DNA of 34,761 nucleotides from Bacillota bacterium (lineage in GTDB: Bacteria > Bacillota > Clostridia > DSM-8532). Both the position numbers and the translations under genes were made by a program. The stretch covers positions 1-34,761 of the forward strand of contig JAEXRM010000024.1 of NCBI GenBank assembly GCA_023440865.1, written 5' to 3'. Under the pieces are notes generated by a model, which had not been told where the DNA came from, did not search any database, and saw only the letters and a list, made by a program, of their open reading frames with translations. This document shows positions 28,478 to 34,761 of this stretch, piece after piece. How positions within the stretch are numbered: position 1 is the first letter of the stretch; the number at the start of each line of letters is the position of its first letter.

Positions 28478-28543
28478 GGTCTTTGGCTCCCTTCGGCCGC
28501 TGTCATGCCGTGCCGTCCGTCCGGCTGCGCGCATGCGTGACGC

Positions 28544-29926
28544 TTACGCCTTGGGCTTGTCCAACCCCTTGCGGCGGACCCAGTCCTCCTTGACGGTTTG
28601 CCGGCAGCGGGCGATGCCCAGCGCGTACGCGGGCACCTCCTCGGTGATGGTGGAGCCGGCGGCGATGTAGGCATGCTCGCGGACCTCGACCGGTGCAACC
28701 AGATTGGTGTTGCACCCGATGAAGGCATCGTCGCCGATGACGGTCTTGTATTTCCTGCGCCCGTCGTAGTTGCTGACCACCACACCGCAGCTGAGGTTGA
28801 CGCGCTGGCCGACCTCGGCGTCCCCCACATAGGCCAGATGGGAGATCTTGGTGTCATCGCCGATGACGGACTTCTTGATTTCGACGAAATCGCCGATCTT
28901 GACATGACGGCCGACACGGCTGCCCGGCCGCAGGTACGCGAAAGGCCCCACCTTTGTCGCTTCGCCGACTTCCGATTCGGTCACGACGGAGTTCGCGACA
29001 TGCACGCCGTCCGCGATGGTCGAGGCGGCAATGCGGCTGTTCGGTCCGATCACGCAGCCGGAACCGATGACGGTTCCCTTCTCGAGCACGCAGCCGGGCA
29101 GGATGGTGGCGTCCTCGCCGATCTTGACGTCCTCGGCGATCCAGGTCGTCTCCGGCAGCCGGAAGGTGACGCCCGCCTTCATGTGGCGCTCGCGGATGCG
29201 TGCCAGCAATACGGTCTCGGCTGCGGCCAGCTGCGCCCGGTCATTGATGCCAAGCGTTTCCGTGGGATCGGCGACCCGCCAGGCGCCGACGCGGCCGCCG
29301 CGCGCGGCGATGAGCGCCAGCGCGTCCGTCAGGTAGTATTCCCCCTGGCTGTTGTCGTTCTGCAGCAGGGGCAGCGCCTCGAGAAGCGCGTGCGCCTCGT
29401 AGACGAATACGCCCGTGTTGATCTCGCAAATGGCCCGTTGCGCTTCGCTTGCGTCCTTGTGCTCGACGATGCCGAGCACGGCGCCGTCGTCCGCCCTCAG
29501 GATGCGTCCGTAGCCCGTGGGGTCGGCCATTTCGGCGGTCAGGACCGTCACCGCGTTCCGGTCTTTGCTGTGCGCCTCACAGGCGGCCGAGAGCGTGGCG
29601 CCGGTCAGCAGCGGCGTGTCGCCGCACAACACGAGCACGGTGCCTTCGAGGCTTCCGACCGCTTCGGCGGCGCACATCACGGCATGACCCGTTCCAAGCC
29701 GTTCGGCCTGCATGGCCAGGATTGTGCCTTCGGGCACGAGGGCACGCACCTCCTCGGCACGGTGTCCCACCACAACGATGTTCCGTCCGGATCCCGCCGC
29801 ATCCGCCGCCTTGAGCACCCAGCCCAGAAGCGGCAGACCCGCCGCCTCGTGCGCCACCTTCGCGCGCTCCGACTTCATGCGCGTGCCCGCACCGGCTGCC
29901 AGGATCACCGTTGTCAACTCACCCAT
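28544..29926 (-). CDS. glmU: Bifunctional GlmU: GlcN-1-P acetyltransferase / GlcNAc-1-P uridyltransferase
   Basis: The 460-residue protein has the N-terminal pyrophosphorylase domain with LAAGAGTRMKS (9-19) and a C-terminal left-handed beta-helix of hexapeptide repeats. The acetyltransferase residues appear around VSNYDGRRKYKT. It makes UDP-GlcNAc for peptidoglycan. Two in-frame ATGs compete: MYP at 29935 abuts the GGGAGG site, too close to work, whereas MGELTTVILAAGAG at 29926 has correct spacing. The stretch before it holds stacked hairpins and a possible promoter. Confidence 0.96.
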   Translation of the reverse strand: MGELTTVILAAGAGTRMKSERAKVAHEAAGLPLLGWVLKAADAAGSGRNIVVVGHRAEEVRALVPEGTILAMQAERLGTGHAVMCAAEAVGSLEGTVLVLCGDTPLLTGATLSAACEAHSKDRNAVTVLTAEMADPTGYGRILRADDGAVLGIVEHKDASEAQRAICEINTGVFVYEAHALLEALPLLQNDNSQGEYYLTDALALIAARGGRVGAWRVADPTETLGINDRAQLAAAETVLLARIRERHMKAGVTFRLPETTWIAEDVKIGEDATILPGCVLEKGTVIGSGCVIGPNSRIAASTIADGVHVANSVVTESEVGEATKVGPFAYLRPGSRVGRHVKIGDFVEIKKSVIGDDTKISHLAYVGDAEVGQRVNLSCGVVVSNYDGRRKYKTVIGDDAFIGCNTNLVAPVEVREHAYIAAGSTITEEVPAYALGIARCRQTVKEDWVRRKGLDKPKA

Positions 29927-29935
29927 CGGGTACAT

Positions 29936-30007
29936 CCTCCCATGCCGACAACCCGCTCCATTCCATGGGATGGGCGGGTCTGCCGTTTGTCGGGTTCGTC
30001 CGAACCC
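29936..30007 (-). promoter_or_regulatory. Structured glmU leader abutting the ribosome site
   Basis: Read on the minus strand, GGGTTCG/CGAACCC (29992-30007) comes first. Then an outer stem CCGACAA/TTGTCGG (29945-29951 with 29987-29993) encloses ACCCGC/GCGGGT (29951-29956 with 29974-29979), which continues as ATGG/CCAT after a one-base bulge. The ribosome site (29936-29941) follows directly. No known riboswitch class is recognised. Confidence 0.45.
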
Positions 30008-30013
30008 CCTGCC

Positions 30014-30043
30014 ATTTTCCCATATCGCGGGGCGGATTGGCAA
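30014..30043 (-). promoter_or_regulatory. Possible promoter for glmU
   Basis: On the minus strand TTGCCA (30038-30043) and GAAAAT (30014-30019) are 18 bases apart. It would start transcription near 30007, right at the first leader hairpin. The -10 match is only 4 of 6. Confidence 0.35.
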
Positions 30044-30073
30044 GTGCGCCCCCCGCCTCGCAGGAACGGGAAT

Positions 30074-30109
30074 GAGAAAACGAAAGGAACCGTTCCGGCC
30101 GTACCGGAA
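30074..30109 (-). terminator. Probable terminator after spoVG
   Basis: On the minus strand TTCCGG (30104-30109) pairs with CCGGAA (30093-30098) around TACGG, and a T-rich tail TTCCTTTCGTTTTC follows. It lies 56 bases past the spoVG stop and would separate spoVG from glmU, at least in part. Confidence 0.55.
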
Positions 30110-30164
30110 GGCTCCCCCGTCCTGGTTCCTGTCTGTAATCTGTCCGCAACCCCGGCAGCCGTGA

Positions 30165-30455
30165 TCAGCCTTCCTGCACGTCCTCGAAGGACTCCTCTTC
30201 GGCAAGCATCGTCTGATACTTGACCAGGATGGCCGACTGGACCTTGTTGCGCGAGTCGGCGTTGATGGGGTGGGCGATGTCGCGGAACTCGCCGGTCGGC
30301 GTCTTGCGGCTTGGCATGGCGATGAAAAGGCCGCCCTGACTCTCGATGATCTTGATGTCGTGCACGACAAACTCATTGTCGAATGTGACGGATACAACCG
30401 CCTTCATCTTCCCTTCGGCTTCGACCTTGCGAATCCGGATGTCCGTAATCTCCAT
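30165..30455 (-). CDS. spoVG: Septation/regulatory protein SpoVG
   Basis: The 96-residue protein begins MEITDIRIRKVEAEGKMKAVVSVTFDNEFVVHD in short typical blocks, followed by IIESQGGLFIAMPSRK and FRDIAHPINADSR, all hallmarks of SpoVG. Family members bind nucleic acid and influence septation, capsule and sporulation genes; they occur in sporulating and non-sporulating Bacillota. CCCTCC at 30465-30470 (GGAGGG on the minus strand) is the ribosome site. It heads the spoVG-glmU-prs-pth-mfd order. Confidence 0.96.
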   Translation of the reverse strand: MEITDIRIRKVEAEGKMKAVVSVTFDNEFVVHDIKIIESQGGLFIAMPSRKTPTGEFRDIAHPINADSRNKVQSAILVKYQTMLAEEESFEDVQEG

Positions 30456-30527
30456 GTCGCGATTCCCTCCGTACTTTTATGATGTCACGGCTGCATGTCA
30501 AGGGGTGTGCGGATCGTTGTTGGGATC

Positions 30528-30556
30528 ATTATATAGCAAGTTGACAAAAAAACAAA
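30528..30556 (-). promoter_or_regulatory. Promoter for spoVG
   Basis: On the minus strand TATAAT (30528-30533) is preceded at 17 bases by TTTGTT (30551-30556), or at 16 bases by TTGTTT, inside a run of T. The sequence does not look like a sigma-H promoter, which drives spoVG in Bacillus. Confidence 0.6.
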
Positions 30557-30603
30557 CCTTGCATTCCATATTTTCATACATTTTCCCGGTTCTCCCGCCG
30601 AAT

Positions 30604-30634
30604 CGCTTCCATCCGCCCCACTCGGATGGAAGCG
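30604..30634. repeat. Perfect 12-base inverted repeat between spoVG and murC promoters
   Basis: CGCTTCCATCCG (30604-30615) pairs with CGGATGGAAGCG (30623-30634) around a seven-base loop. It lies upstream of both divergent promoters, so it is not a terminator of either gene; an operator is one option. Confidence 0.7.
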
Positions 30635-30686
30635 GATGGCACGTCGTCCGCGACCCGAGCGCCTTTCGGGATTCCGCCCGGGCATG

Positions 30687-30692
30687 TATAAT
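30687..30692 (+). promoter_or_regulatory. Putative -10 box for murC
   Basis: TATAAT followed by G, 70 bases before the murC ATG. The -35 region (TTTCGG at 30664-30669) is poor. Confidence 0.5.
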
Positions 30693-30761
30693 GGGAGGGC
30701 AAACGCGGCCGTCCCGGGCAACGTCCCGCACCGCCGGCCGCCAACCACGACGGAGGCTTCC

Positions 30762-32180
30762 ATGCACCACGCGCTCGACCACATCATCGGCCATGGGCCG
30801 GTCCATTTCATCGGCATCGGCGGCATCAGCATGAGCGGCCTGGCACGCATCCTGCTCGACCGGGGCATCCCGGTCACAGGCTCGGACCGCGCCGAAAGCG
30901 GCGTCGTCCACGAACTGCGCGCCCTGGGCGCCACGATCACCGTGCCGCATGATGCCGCCTGCATCGGCAGTCAGACCCTGGTCGTCTACACGGCCGCCAT
31001 CGCATCCGACAACCCGGAGCTGCTCGAAGCCCGGCAAAGGGGCATCGCCTGCATGGACCGCGGCCATTTCCTCGGCCAGCTCGCCCTGGGCTATGACCGC
31101 AACTACGCCATTTCTGGCACCCACGGCAAGACCACCAGCACGGGCATGCTCGCCAGCGTGCTTCTTGATGCCGGCACCGACCCCACGATCCACATCGGCG
31201 GCGTGCTCCCCCTCATCGGCGGCAACACGCGCATCGGTGGCCGCAGCACCTTCCTGATGGAGGCATGCGAATACAAGAACAGCTATCACGGTTTTTTCCC
31301 GACACACGCGCTCATTCTGAACATCGAGGCGGACCATCTCGACTTCTTCCGGGATCTGGACGACATCCTCGACTCGTTTGCCGCCTATACGCGCAACATC
31401 GCGGCGGACGGCGAGCTGGTGCTCAATCTCGACGATGCCGGCTGCCGCAGCCTGCTGTCGCGCATCGACCGCCCCTATGCCGCCTACGCCCTGCAGGCCG
31501 CGGATGCCGGCATGGCGGGCGCGTCCCTGCCGGTGGCGCTGTACAGGGCGGAGAACATCTCCTACGAATCCGGCTGCGGACGCTTCGACGTCGTGCTCGG
31601 CACCGAGCGGCTCGCCACGGTGCGCCTCTGCGTGCCGGGAGCGCACAATGCGTCCAATGCGCTCGGCTGCTTCGCACTGGCGCACCGCGCCGGTCTGGCG
31701 GCCGATGCCGTGGCGGACGGGCTGTCGCATTTCACCGGAACCGGCCGCCGGTTTGAAATCAAGGGCACGGTCCGCGGCGCGACGCTGATTGACGATTACG
31801 CGCATCATCCCACGGCCGTCGAGGTCAACCTCGCGACGGCACGCGCCCTCACCCGAGGCCGCATCGTCTGCGTGTTCCAGCCGCACACCTACACGCGCAC
31901 GCGCAAGCTGCTGCCCGAGTTCGCCAAGGCCCTGGCGATGGCCGACCGCACCCTCCTCGTTGACATCTACGCGGCGCGGGAACCCGATCTGGGGCAGGTG
32001 CACGCGCGCGACCTCGTCGAAGGCATCAACGCCTGCGGCGGCGACGCCCGGTACGCCGCCTCGTTCCCGGAAGCGGCAAGGATGGCGGCCGAGGGCCTTT
32101 GCGAAGGAGACCTTGTGCTGACCATGGGCGCAGGGGACGTCTACCGCGTTGGCGAACTGATGCTGGCCGCGGAAGCGTGA
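30762..32180 (+). CDS. murC: UDP-N-acetylmuramate--L-alanine ligase
   Basis: The 472-residue Mur ligase has the UDP-binding GIGGISMSG at 18-26, the ATP-binding GTHGKTT at 119-125, LEACEYKNS-type and NIEADHLDFF segments and the C-terminal DDYAHHP. MurC adds L-Ala to UDP-MurNAc, the first stem-peptide step. GGAGG at 30752-30756 fixes the ATG. In many Clostridia murC lies close to spoVG; here it is divergent from it. It converges on the GNAT gene. Confidence 0.96.
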   Translation: MHHALDHIIGHGPVHFIGIGGISMSGLARILLDRGIPVTGSDRAESGVVHELRALGATITVPHDAACIGSQTLVVYTAAIASDNPELLEARQRGIACMDRGHFLGQLALGYDRNYAISGTHGKTTSTGMLASVLLDAGTDPTIHIGGVLPLIGGNTRIGGRSTFLMEACEYKNSYHGFFPTHALILNIEADHLDFFRDLDDILDSFAAYTRNIAADGELVLNLDDAGCRSLLSRIDRPYAAYALQAADAGMAGASLPVALYRAENISYESGCGRFDVVLGTERLATVRLCVPGAHNASNALGCFALAHRAGLAADAVADGLSHFTGTGRRFEIKGTVRGATLIDDYAHHPTAVEVNLATARALTRGRIVCVFQPHTYTRTRKLLPEFAKALAMADRTLLVDIYAAREPDLGQVHARDLVEGINACGGDARYAASFPEAARMAAEGLCEGDLVLTMGAGDVYRVGELMLAAEA

Positions 32181-32200
32181 GCCCCGCAGCCGCCCGCCTG

Positions 32201-32286
32201 CGCCGGCAAATCAGTCCAGCTCCGGCACCTCAGTCCAGCGCCGGCAAATCAGTCCAGCTCCGGCACCTCAGTCCTGTTCCGGCACC
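32201..32286. repeat. 19-base tandem array built from the end of the GNAT gene
   Basis: Units of 19 bases lie head to tail at 32211-32229, 32230-32248, 32249-32267 and 32268-32286, plus a partial unit at 32201-32210. The last one on the plus strand is the authentic gene end. Two variants alternate, so there is also a 38-base period. Each unit carries TGA on the minus strand; 19 is one more than a multiple of three, so TGA occurs in every frame. Confidence 0.92.
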
Positions 32287-32789
32287 TCCCAAATGAAACG
32301 GCACTTCTGCCGGTCACCGTACCTGTACATCTCATTGCCGGGCGGGATGTCCACAATGCTTTCGAGCTGCGCACCGAGCCGTTCGATGGTACGCTTGGAC
32401 GCGAGGTTGTCGGGATTGCAGGTGATGACCACCTGCTTCATGCCATGCGCCCGGGCGATGCGCACGATGAGCCGGCAGGCCTTCTCGGCGTAGTGGTGGC
32501 CCCGGAAGGGTTCGTGGATGCGGTATCCGATGTGTCCCGCGTAATAGATGTTCTCGTTGTCGCCGATGCGGATGTCGATGGTGCCCATTTCCGTGCGCCC
32601 GTCCAACGGCCAGATTTCGAACCGGTAGGAGGGAACCCATCCATGGATGCGGTCTTCGCCGAGCTTCTCAATCAGCACGAGCCGGAACTCGTCGCCGCGG
32701 ATCTCCTCGAATCCTCGAAAGAAGCGGAACCGTCCGCCCCGGCCCGTGCCGGTCTGCATGACCCGGGACACCCATTCGGTCCAACCCAT
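32268..32789 (-). CDS. GNAT family N-acetyltransferase (RimJ/RimL-like)
   Basis: The 173-residue protein has the acetyl-CoA binding segment GYRIHEPFRGHHYAEKAC and the following helix/strand pattern with CNPDNLASKRTIERLG, which is typical of RimJ/RimL-type GNAT enzymes. Substrate is unknown: protein N-termini, antibiotics and small amines are all possible. Its ATG shares one base with the stop of the peptidase gene (TGATG), so translation is coupled. The C-terminus ends VPEQD, and the bases coding GVPEQD plus stop have been tandemly repeated downstream. Confidence 0.85.
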   Translation of the reverse strand: MGWTEWVSRVMQTGTGRGGRFRFFRGFEEIRGDEFRLVLIEKLGEDRIHGWVPSYRFEIWPLDGRTEMGTIDIRIGDNENIYYAGHIGYRIHEPFRGHHYAEKACRLIVRIARAHGMKQVVITCNPDNLASKRTIERLGAQLESIVDIPPGNEMYRYGDRQKCRFIWEVPEQD

Positions 32790-33550
32790 CACATCACCAT
32801 CCTGTGCGCCTGCTCGGCAAGCCAGCGCCGGTGCAGGCAGTAATCGGGCATCTGGGAGGCGACCCGCTCCCAGAATGCGTCGCCGTGGTTCTTGTGCTCG
32901 ATGTGCGCCAGCTCGTGCACCACGACATAGTCGACGACATCCAGCGGTGCCATGACCAGCCTCGCCGTGAAACTGAGGTTGGCACGCCCGCTGCACGACC
33001 CCCAGCGACGGTTCGCGGTGGTGATGGTCAACCGGTCCGCGATGAGCCCCATCAGGGCCGACCACAGCCTGACCCGCTCCGCCAGCAGGCGGCGGGCCTC
33101 CTCGCGATACCAGCGGGCCACCAGCGCGGGCCGGAGCTCCGGCTCGACATCGGGCATCCAGAGCACGCCGTCTTCCCGCCGCACGCGCCGTTCCCGGTCC
33201 GAAACCGCCAGACGCAGCTCCCGTCCCAGCCACAGGAACGCCTCACCGTCGGCATACCGGCGCAACGGACGGTTGTCGTGCCGGTGACGCATCATGGCGC
33301 GGTTCTTTCTGATCCATGCTTCCTTCTCGCGCACAACCCGCTCGATGTCCCGCATCGGCATGCGCATCGGGGCACGCACCACGAGCTCGGCGGTCTCGTC
33401 GATGACGAGTGAGACCGTCCGACGGCGCGAGCGGATGAGCCGGTCAACGGTCAGGTCAGCAAGCGCATCCCCCTGTGTGCCCGTTCCGGTGTCCCCGTAC
33501 ATGCGCGACATGGCCACGCCGGGCATCGCCGCATCCAATCCGTCCCGCAT
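32789..33550 (-). CDS. YgjP-type zinc metallopeptidase (DUF45/WLM-like)
   Basis: The 253-residue protein has the family motif RRWGSCS (181-187) and the zinc site HELAH (212-216) with a third ligand H222 in KNHGDAFW. YgjP-like proteins are gluzincin-fold peptidases of unknown substrate. The N-terminal half is Arg-rich and carries beta-strand-like segments. The ATG shares one base with the stop of the AAA+ gene. An ATG eight codons later is a possible alternative start. No export signal is visible. Confidence 0.88.
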   Translation of the reverse strand: MRDGLDAAMPGVAMSRMYGDTGTGTQGDALADLTVDRLIRSRRRTVSLVIDETAELVVRAPMRMPMRDIERVVREKEAWIRKNRAMMRHRHDNRPLRRYADGEAFLWLGRELRLAVSDRERRVRREDGVLWMPDVEPELRPALVARWYREEARRLLAERVRLWSALMGLIADRLTITTANRRWGSCSGRANLSFTARLVMAPLDVVDYVVVHELAHIEHKNHGDAFWERVASQMPDYCLHRRWLAEQAHRMVM

Positions 33551-34761
33551 CAGCGCATCAGCTCCATCGCATCAACCGCGTCCACATCCAGCCCGATGAT
33601 TGTGCAAAGGTCCGAATCCGTCGGCGTCGGCATTTCCGCCAGCCGGTTGGCATGCACGGTGAGCAGCTTCTCAAAGAGGTTTCGGACCGTGCGGGCATTG
33701 GCGAAGTTGTCGGACCGGTTCTCATAGATCGTCTGGATGATCTTGCCGGCCTTGTCCTTCGCCTCGGCGTCGAACCGGTACCCGTTGCGGTCTCCCATGC
33801 GCGACAGGATCAGCTGCAGATCCTCCGGCTCGTAGTCGTCGAACTCGATGAACTTGTTGAAACGCGACACCAGGCCGGGATTCGATTCGAGGAACTCCTC
33901 CATCTTGTCCGGGTATCCCGCCACGATGACGATGAGCTCGTCGCGGTGGTCCTCCATCGCCTTGAGCAGGGTGTCGACGGCCTCGTAGCCGAAATCGTTC
34001 TCACCGCGCCGCGAGACGAGTGAATAGGCCTCGTCGATGAACAGCACCCCGCCCAGCGCGCGGTTGACCACATCCATGACCAGCGGAGCGGTCTGTCCCA
34101 CGTACTTCGCCACCAGGCCCGAGCGGTCGGTTTCGACAAGGTGGCCCTTCTCCAGCACGCCGATCTCCCGGTAGATGCCGGCAAGCAGGCGCGCCACCGT
34201 TGTCTTTCCGGTTCCGGGATTGCCCGTGAACACAAGATGCAGGCTCATGTCCACTTCCGGCAGACCGCGATCGCGGCGCATGCGCATGACGCGCACCATG
34301 TTGGTGAGCGACTTGACGTCCTCCTTGACCTTGGTGAGCCCCACCAGCTGGTTGAGCTCGTTCATGAGCTCCTCGAGCGACTTGCGGGGCTCCTCCTCCG
34401 GCTCGGGCGCCGGCGGGGGCTCCTGGCCGGAGTCGAAGGCCATGCCGTCGGCGCTGTTGTTCCGTCCCGGCTGCGGATGACCGGGGCGGGGTCCGCCGGG
34501 GCCTCCGCCCGAACCGCCACTGCCGCCGGACCCTTCCGGATCCGCAGGCCTTCCGAAAATGTCGTTGTACACGCCGGACAGGTTGCCACGCCGCCCCAGG
34601 AAGTTGTCCATCTGGTCGAGCAGGCGGTTGAGGTCGTTGAAGCCTTCACGGCTGTAAGGGGTTGGTCCGGGGGCGCCGGACGGACCGACACCCGGGTTCA
34701 CACCCGGACCGGCACCCGGGTTCACGCCCGGACCGGCGGGGCCGGCCGGATTGGGCCGTGG
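33550..34761 (-). CDS. AAA+ ATPase, CbbX/SpoVK type (5' end beyond the window)
   Basis: The visible part encodes about 403 residues. Walker A GNPGTGKT is encoded at 34201-34224 and Walker B VLFIDEA at 34027-34047. The SNPGLVSRF arginine-finger region and a C-terminal lid with NARTVRNLFEKLL follow. This is the CbbX/SpoVK/EccA branch of AAA+ proteins. Upstream is a disordered Gly/Pro/Ser-rich linker, a short helical segment (about SREGFNDLNRLLDQMDNFL) and a collagen-like Gly-Pro run. The frame stays open to the window edge with the same repeat, so a GTG at 34723-34725 is unlikely to be the true start. It is co-transcribed with the peptidase and acetyltransferase. Confidence 0.87.
   Translation of the reverse strand, partial: PRPNPAGPAGPGVNPGAGPGVNPGVGPSGAPGPTPYSREGFNDLNRLLDQMDNFLGRRGNLSGVYNDIFGRPADPEGSGGSGGSGGGPGGPRPGHPQPGRNNSADGMAFDSGQEPPPAPEPEEEPRKSLEELMNELNQLVGLTKVKEDVKSLTNMVRVMRMRRDRGLPEVDMSLHLVFTGNPGTGKTTVARLLAGIYREIGVLEKGHLVETDRSGLVAKYVGQTAPLVMDVVNRALGGVLFIDEAYSLVSRRGENDFGYEAVDTLLKAMEDHRDELIVIVAGYPDKMEEFLESNPGLVSRFNKFIEFDDYEPEDLQLILSRMGDRNGYRFDAEAKDKAGKIIQTIYENRSDNFANARTVRNLFEKLLTVHANRLAEMPTPTDSDLCTIIGLDVDAVDAMELMR
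34689..34736 (-). repeat. 24-base tandem repeat coding a Gly-Pro octapeptide
   Basis: Two copies of a 24-base unit (34689-34712 and 34713-34736, one mismatch) encode GPGVNPGA/V-type octapeptides in the N-terminal region of the AAA+ protein. Related Gly-Pro sequence continues to the window edge. Confidence 0.8.

Larger units (their letters stand above)
30456..30761. other. Divergent spoVG-murC control region
   Basis: This 306-base gene-free stretch contains the spoVG promoter, an AT-rich block (about 30525-30600) that stands out in a GC-rich genome, a 12-base perfect hairpin and the murC promoter. No small gene or RNA family is recognised in it. Confidence 0.7.

Noticed and set aside
30541..30546. 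Plus-strand TTGACA as a -35 box for murC
   Set aside because: No acceptable -10 box follows at 16-18 bases; the TATAAT at 30687 is far downstream.
32201..32286. CRISPR-like array
   Set aside because: The 19-base units are directly adjacent with no spacers and derive from the end of the acetyltransferase gene.
34723..34725. GTG as the true start of the AAA+ gene
   Set aside because: The frame stays open with the same Gly-Pro repeat to the window edge, so the start is probably outside.

Overview
The window is a GC-rich stretch (about 60-65% G+C by eye) of a bacterial chromosome with 27 supportable protein genes, no rRNA or tRNA gene, no CRISPR array and no insertion sequence. Gene content and order point to the Bacillota, most likely a high-GC member of the Clostridia. 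The evidence is the spoVG-glmU-prs-pth-mfd-peptidylprolyl isomerase run, the phoH-pgpH-ybeY-dgkA run, two DUF881 genes, the short Gram-positive DgkA (undecaprenol kinase type) and an HD-GYP protein. The genus cannot be named from this sequence.

Layout. (1) 202-5639, plus strand: a catabolic cassette of two TIM-barrel sugar epimerase/isomerase genes alternating with two Gfo/Idh/MocA dehydrogenase genes, then an AraC regulator. (2) 5714-17912, minus strand: a nearly gapless run reading HD-GYP, DUF881, DUF881, phoH, pgpH, ybeY, dgkA, M50 protease, full-length Lhr-type helicase. A TATAAT box with a TG extension lies in front of the HD-GYP gene. (3) 18048-21193, minus: cell-wall amidase and ligA overlapping by ATGA. 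(4) 21483-21746, plus: rpsT, with a strong promoter, a terminator-like hairpin in its leader and a clear intrinsic terminator. (5) 21947-30455, minus: spoVG, glmU, prs, pth, mfd and a membrane-anchored parvulin. (6) 30762-32180, plus: murC, divergent from spoVG. (7) 32268-34761, minus: an AAA+ ATPase of the CbbX/SpoVK type (its start lies outside the window), a YgjP-type zinc peptidase and a GNAT acetyltransferase, joined by one-base stop/start overlaps.

How the parts work together. Region 1 looks like an oxidise-epimerise-reduce pathway for a sugar or glycoside, comparable in logic to the E. coli YcjS/YcjR/YcjQ 3-keto-glycoside route. Region 2 groups a candidate c-di-GMP phosphodiesterase (HD-GYP) with a c-di-AMP phosphodiesterase (PgpH), ribosome and RNA maturation (YbeY, PhoH), lipid-carrier recycling (DgkA) and membrane proteolysis. 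Regions 3-6 are housekeeping: DNA ligation, transcription-coupled repair, peptidyl-tRNA recycling, PRPP and UDP-GlcNAc synthesis, and peptidoglycan precursor synthesis.

The most unusual material is between the genes. One part is a family of palindromes with three-base loops and a GCGNAGC core, a heptamer known to form exceptionally stable DNA mini-hairpins. They are packed into 3157-3377 and recur at 15237-15257 and 26852-26872. The other is duplication of gene 3' ends, stop codon included, just downstream of pth (26807-26911) and of the GNAT gene (32201-32286, a 19-base tandem array that puts TGA in all three frames).
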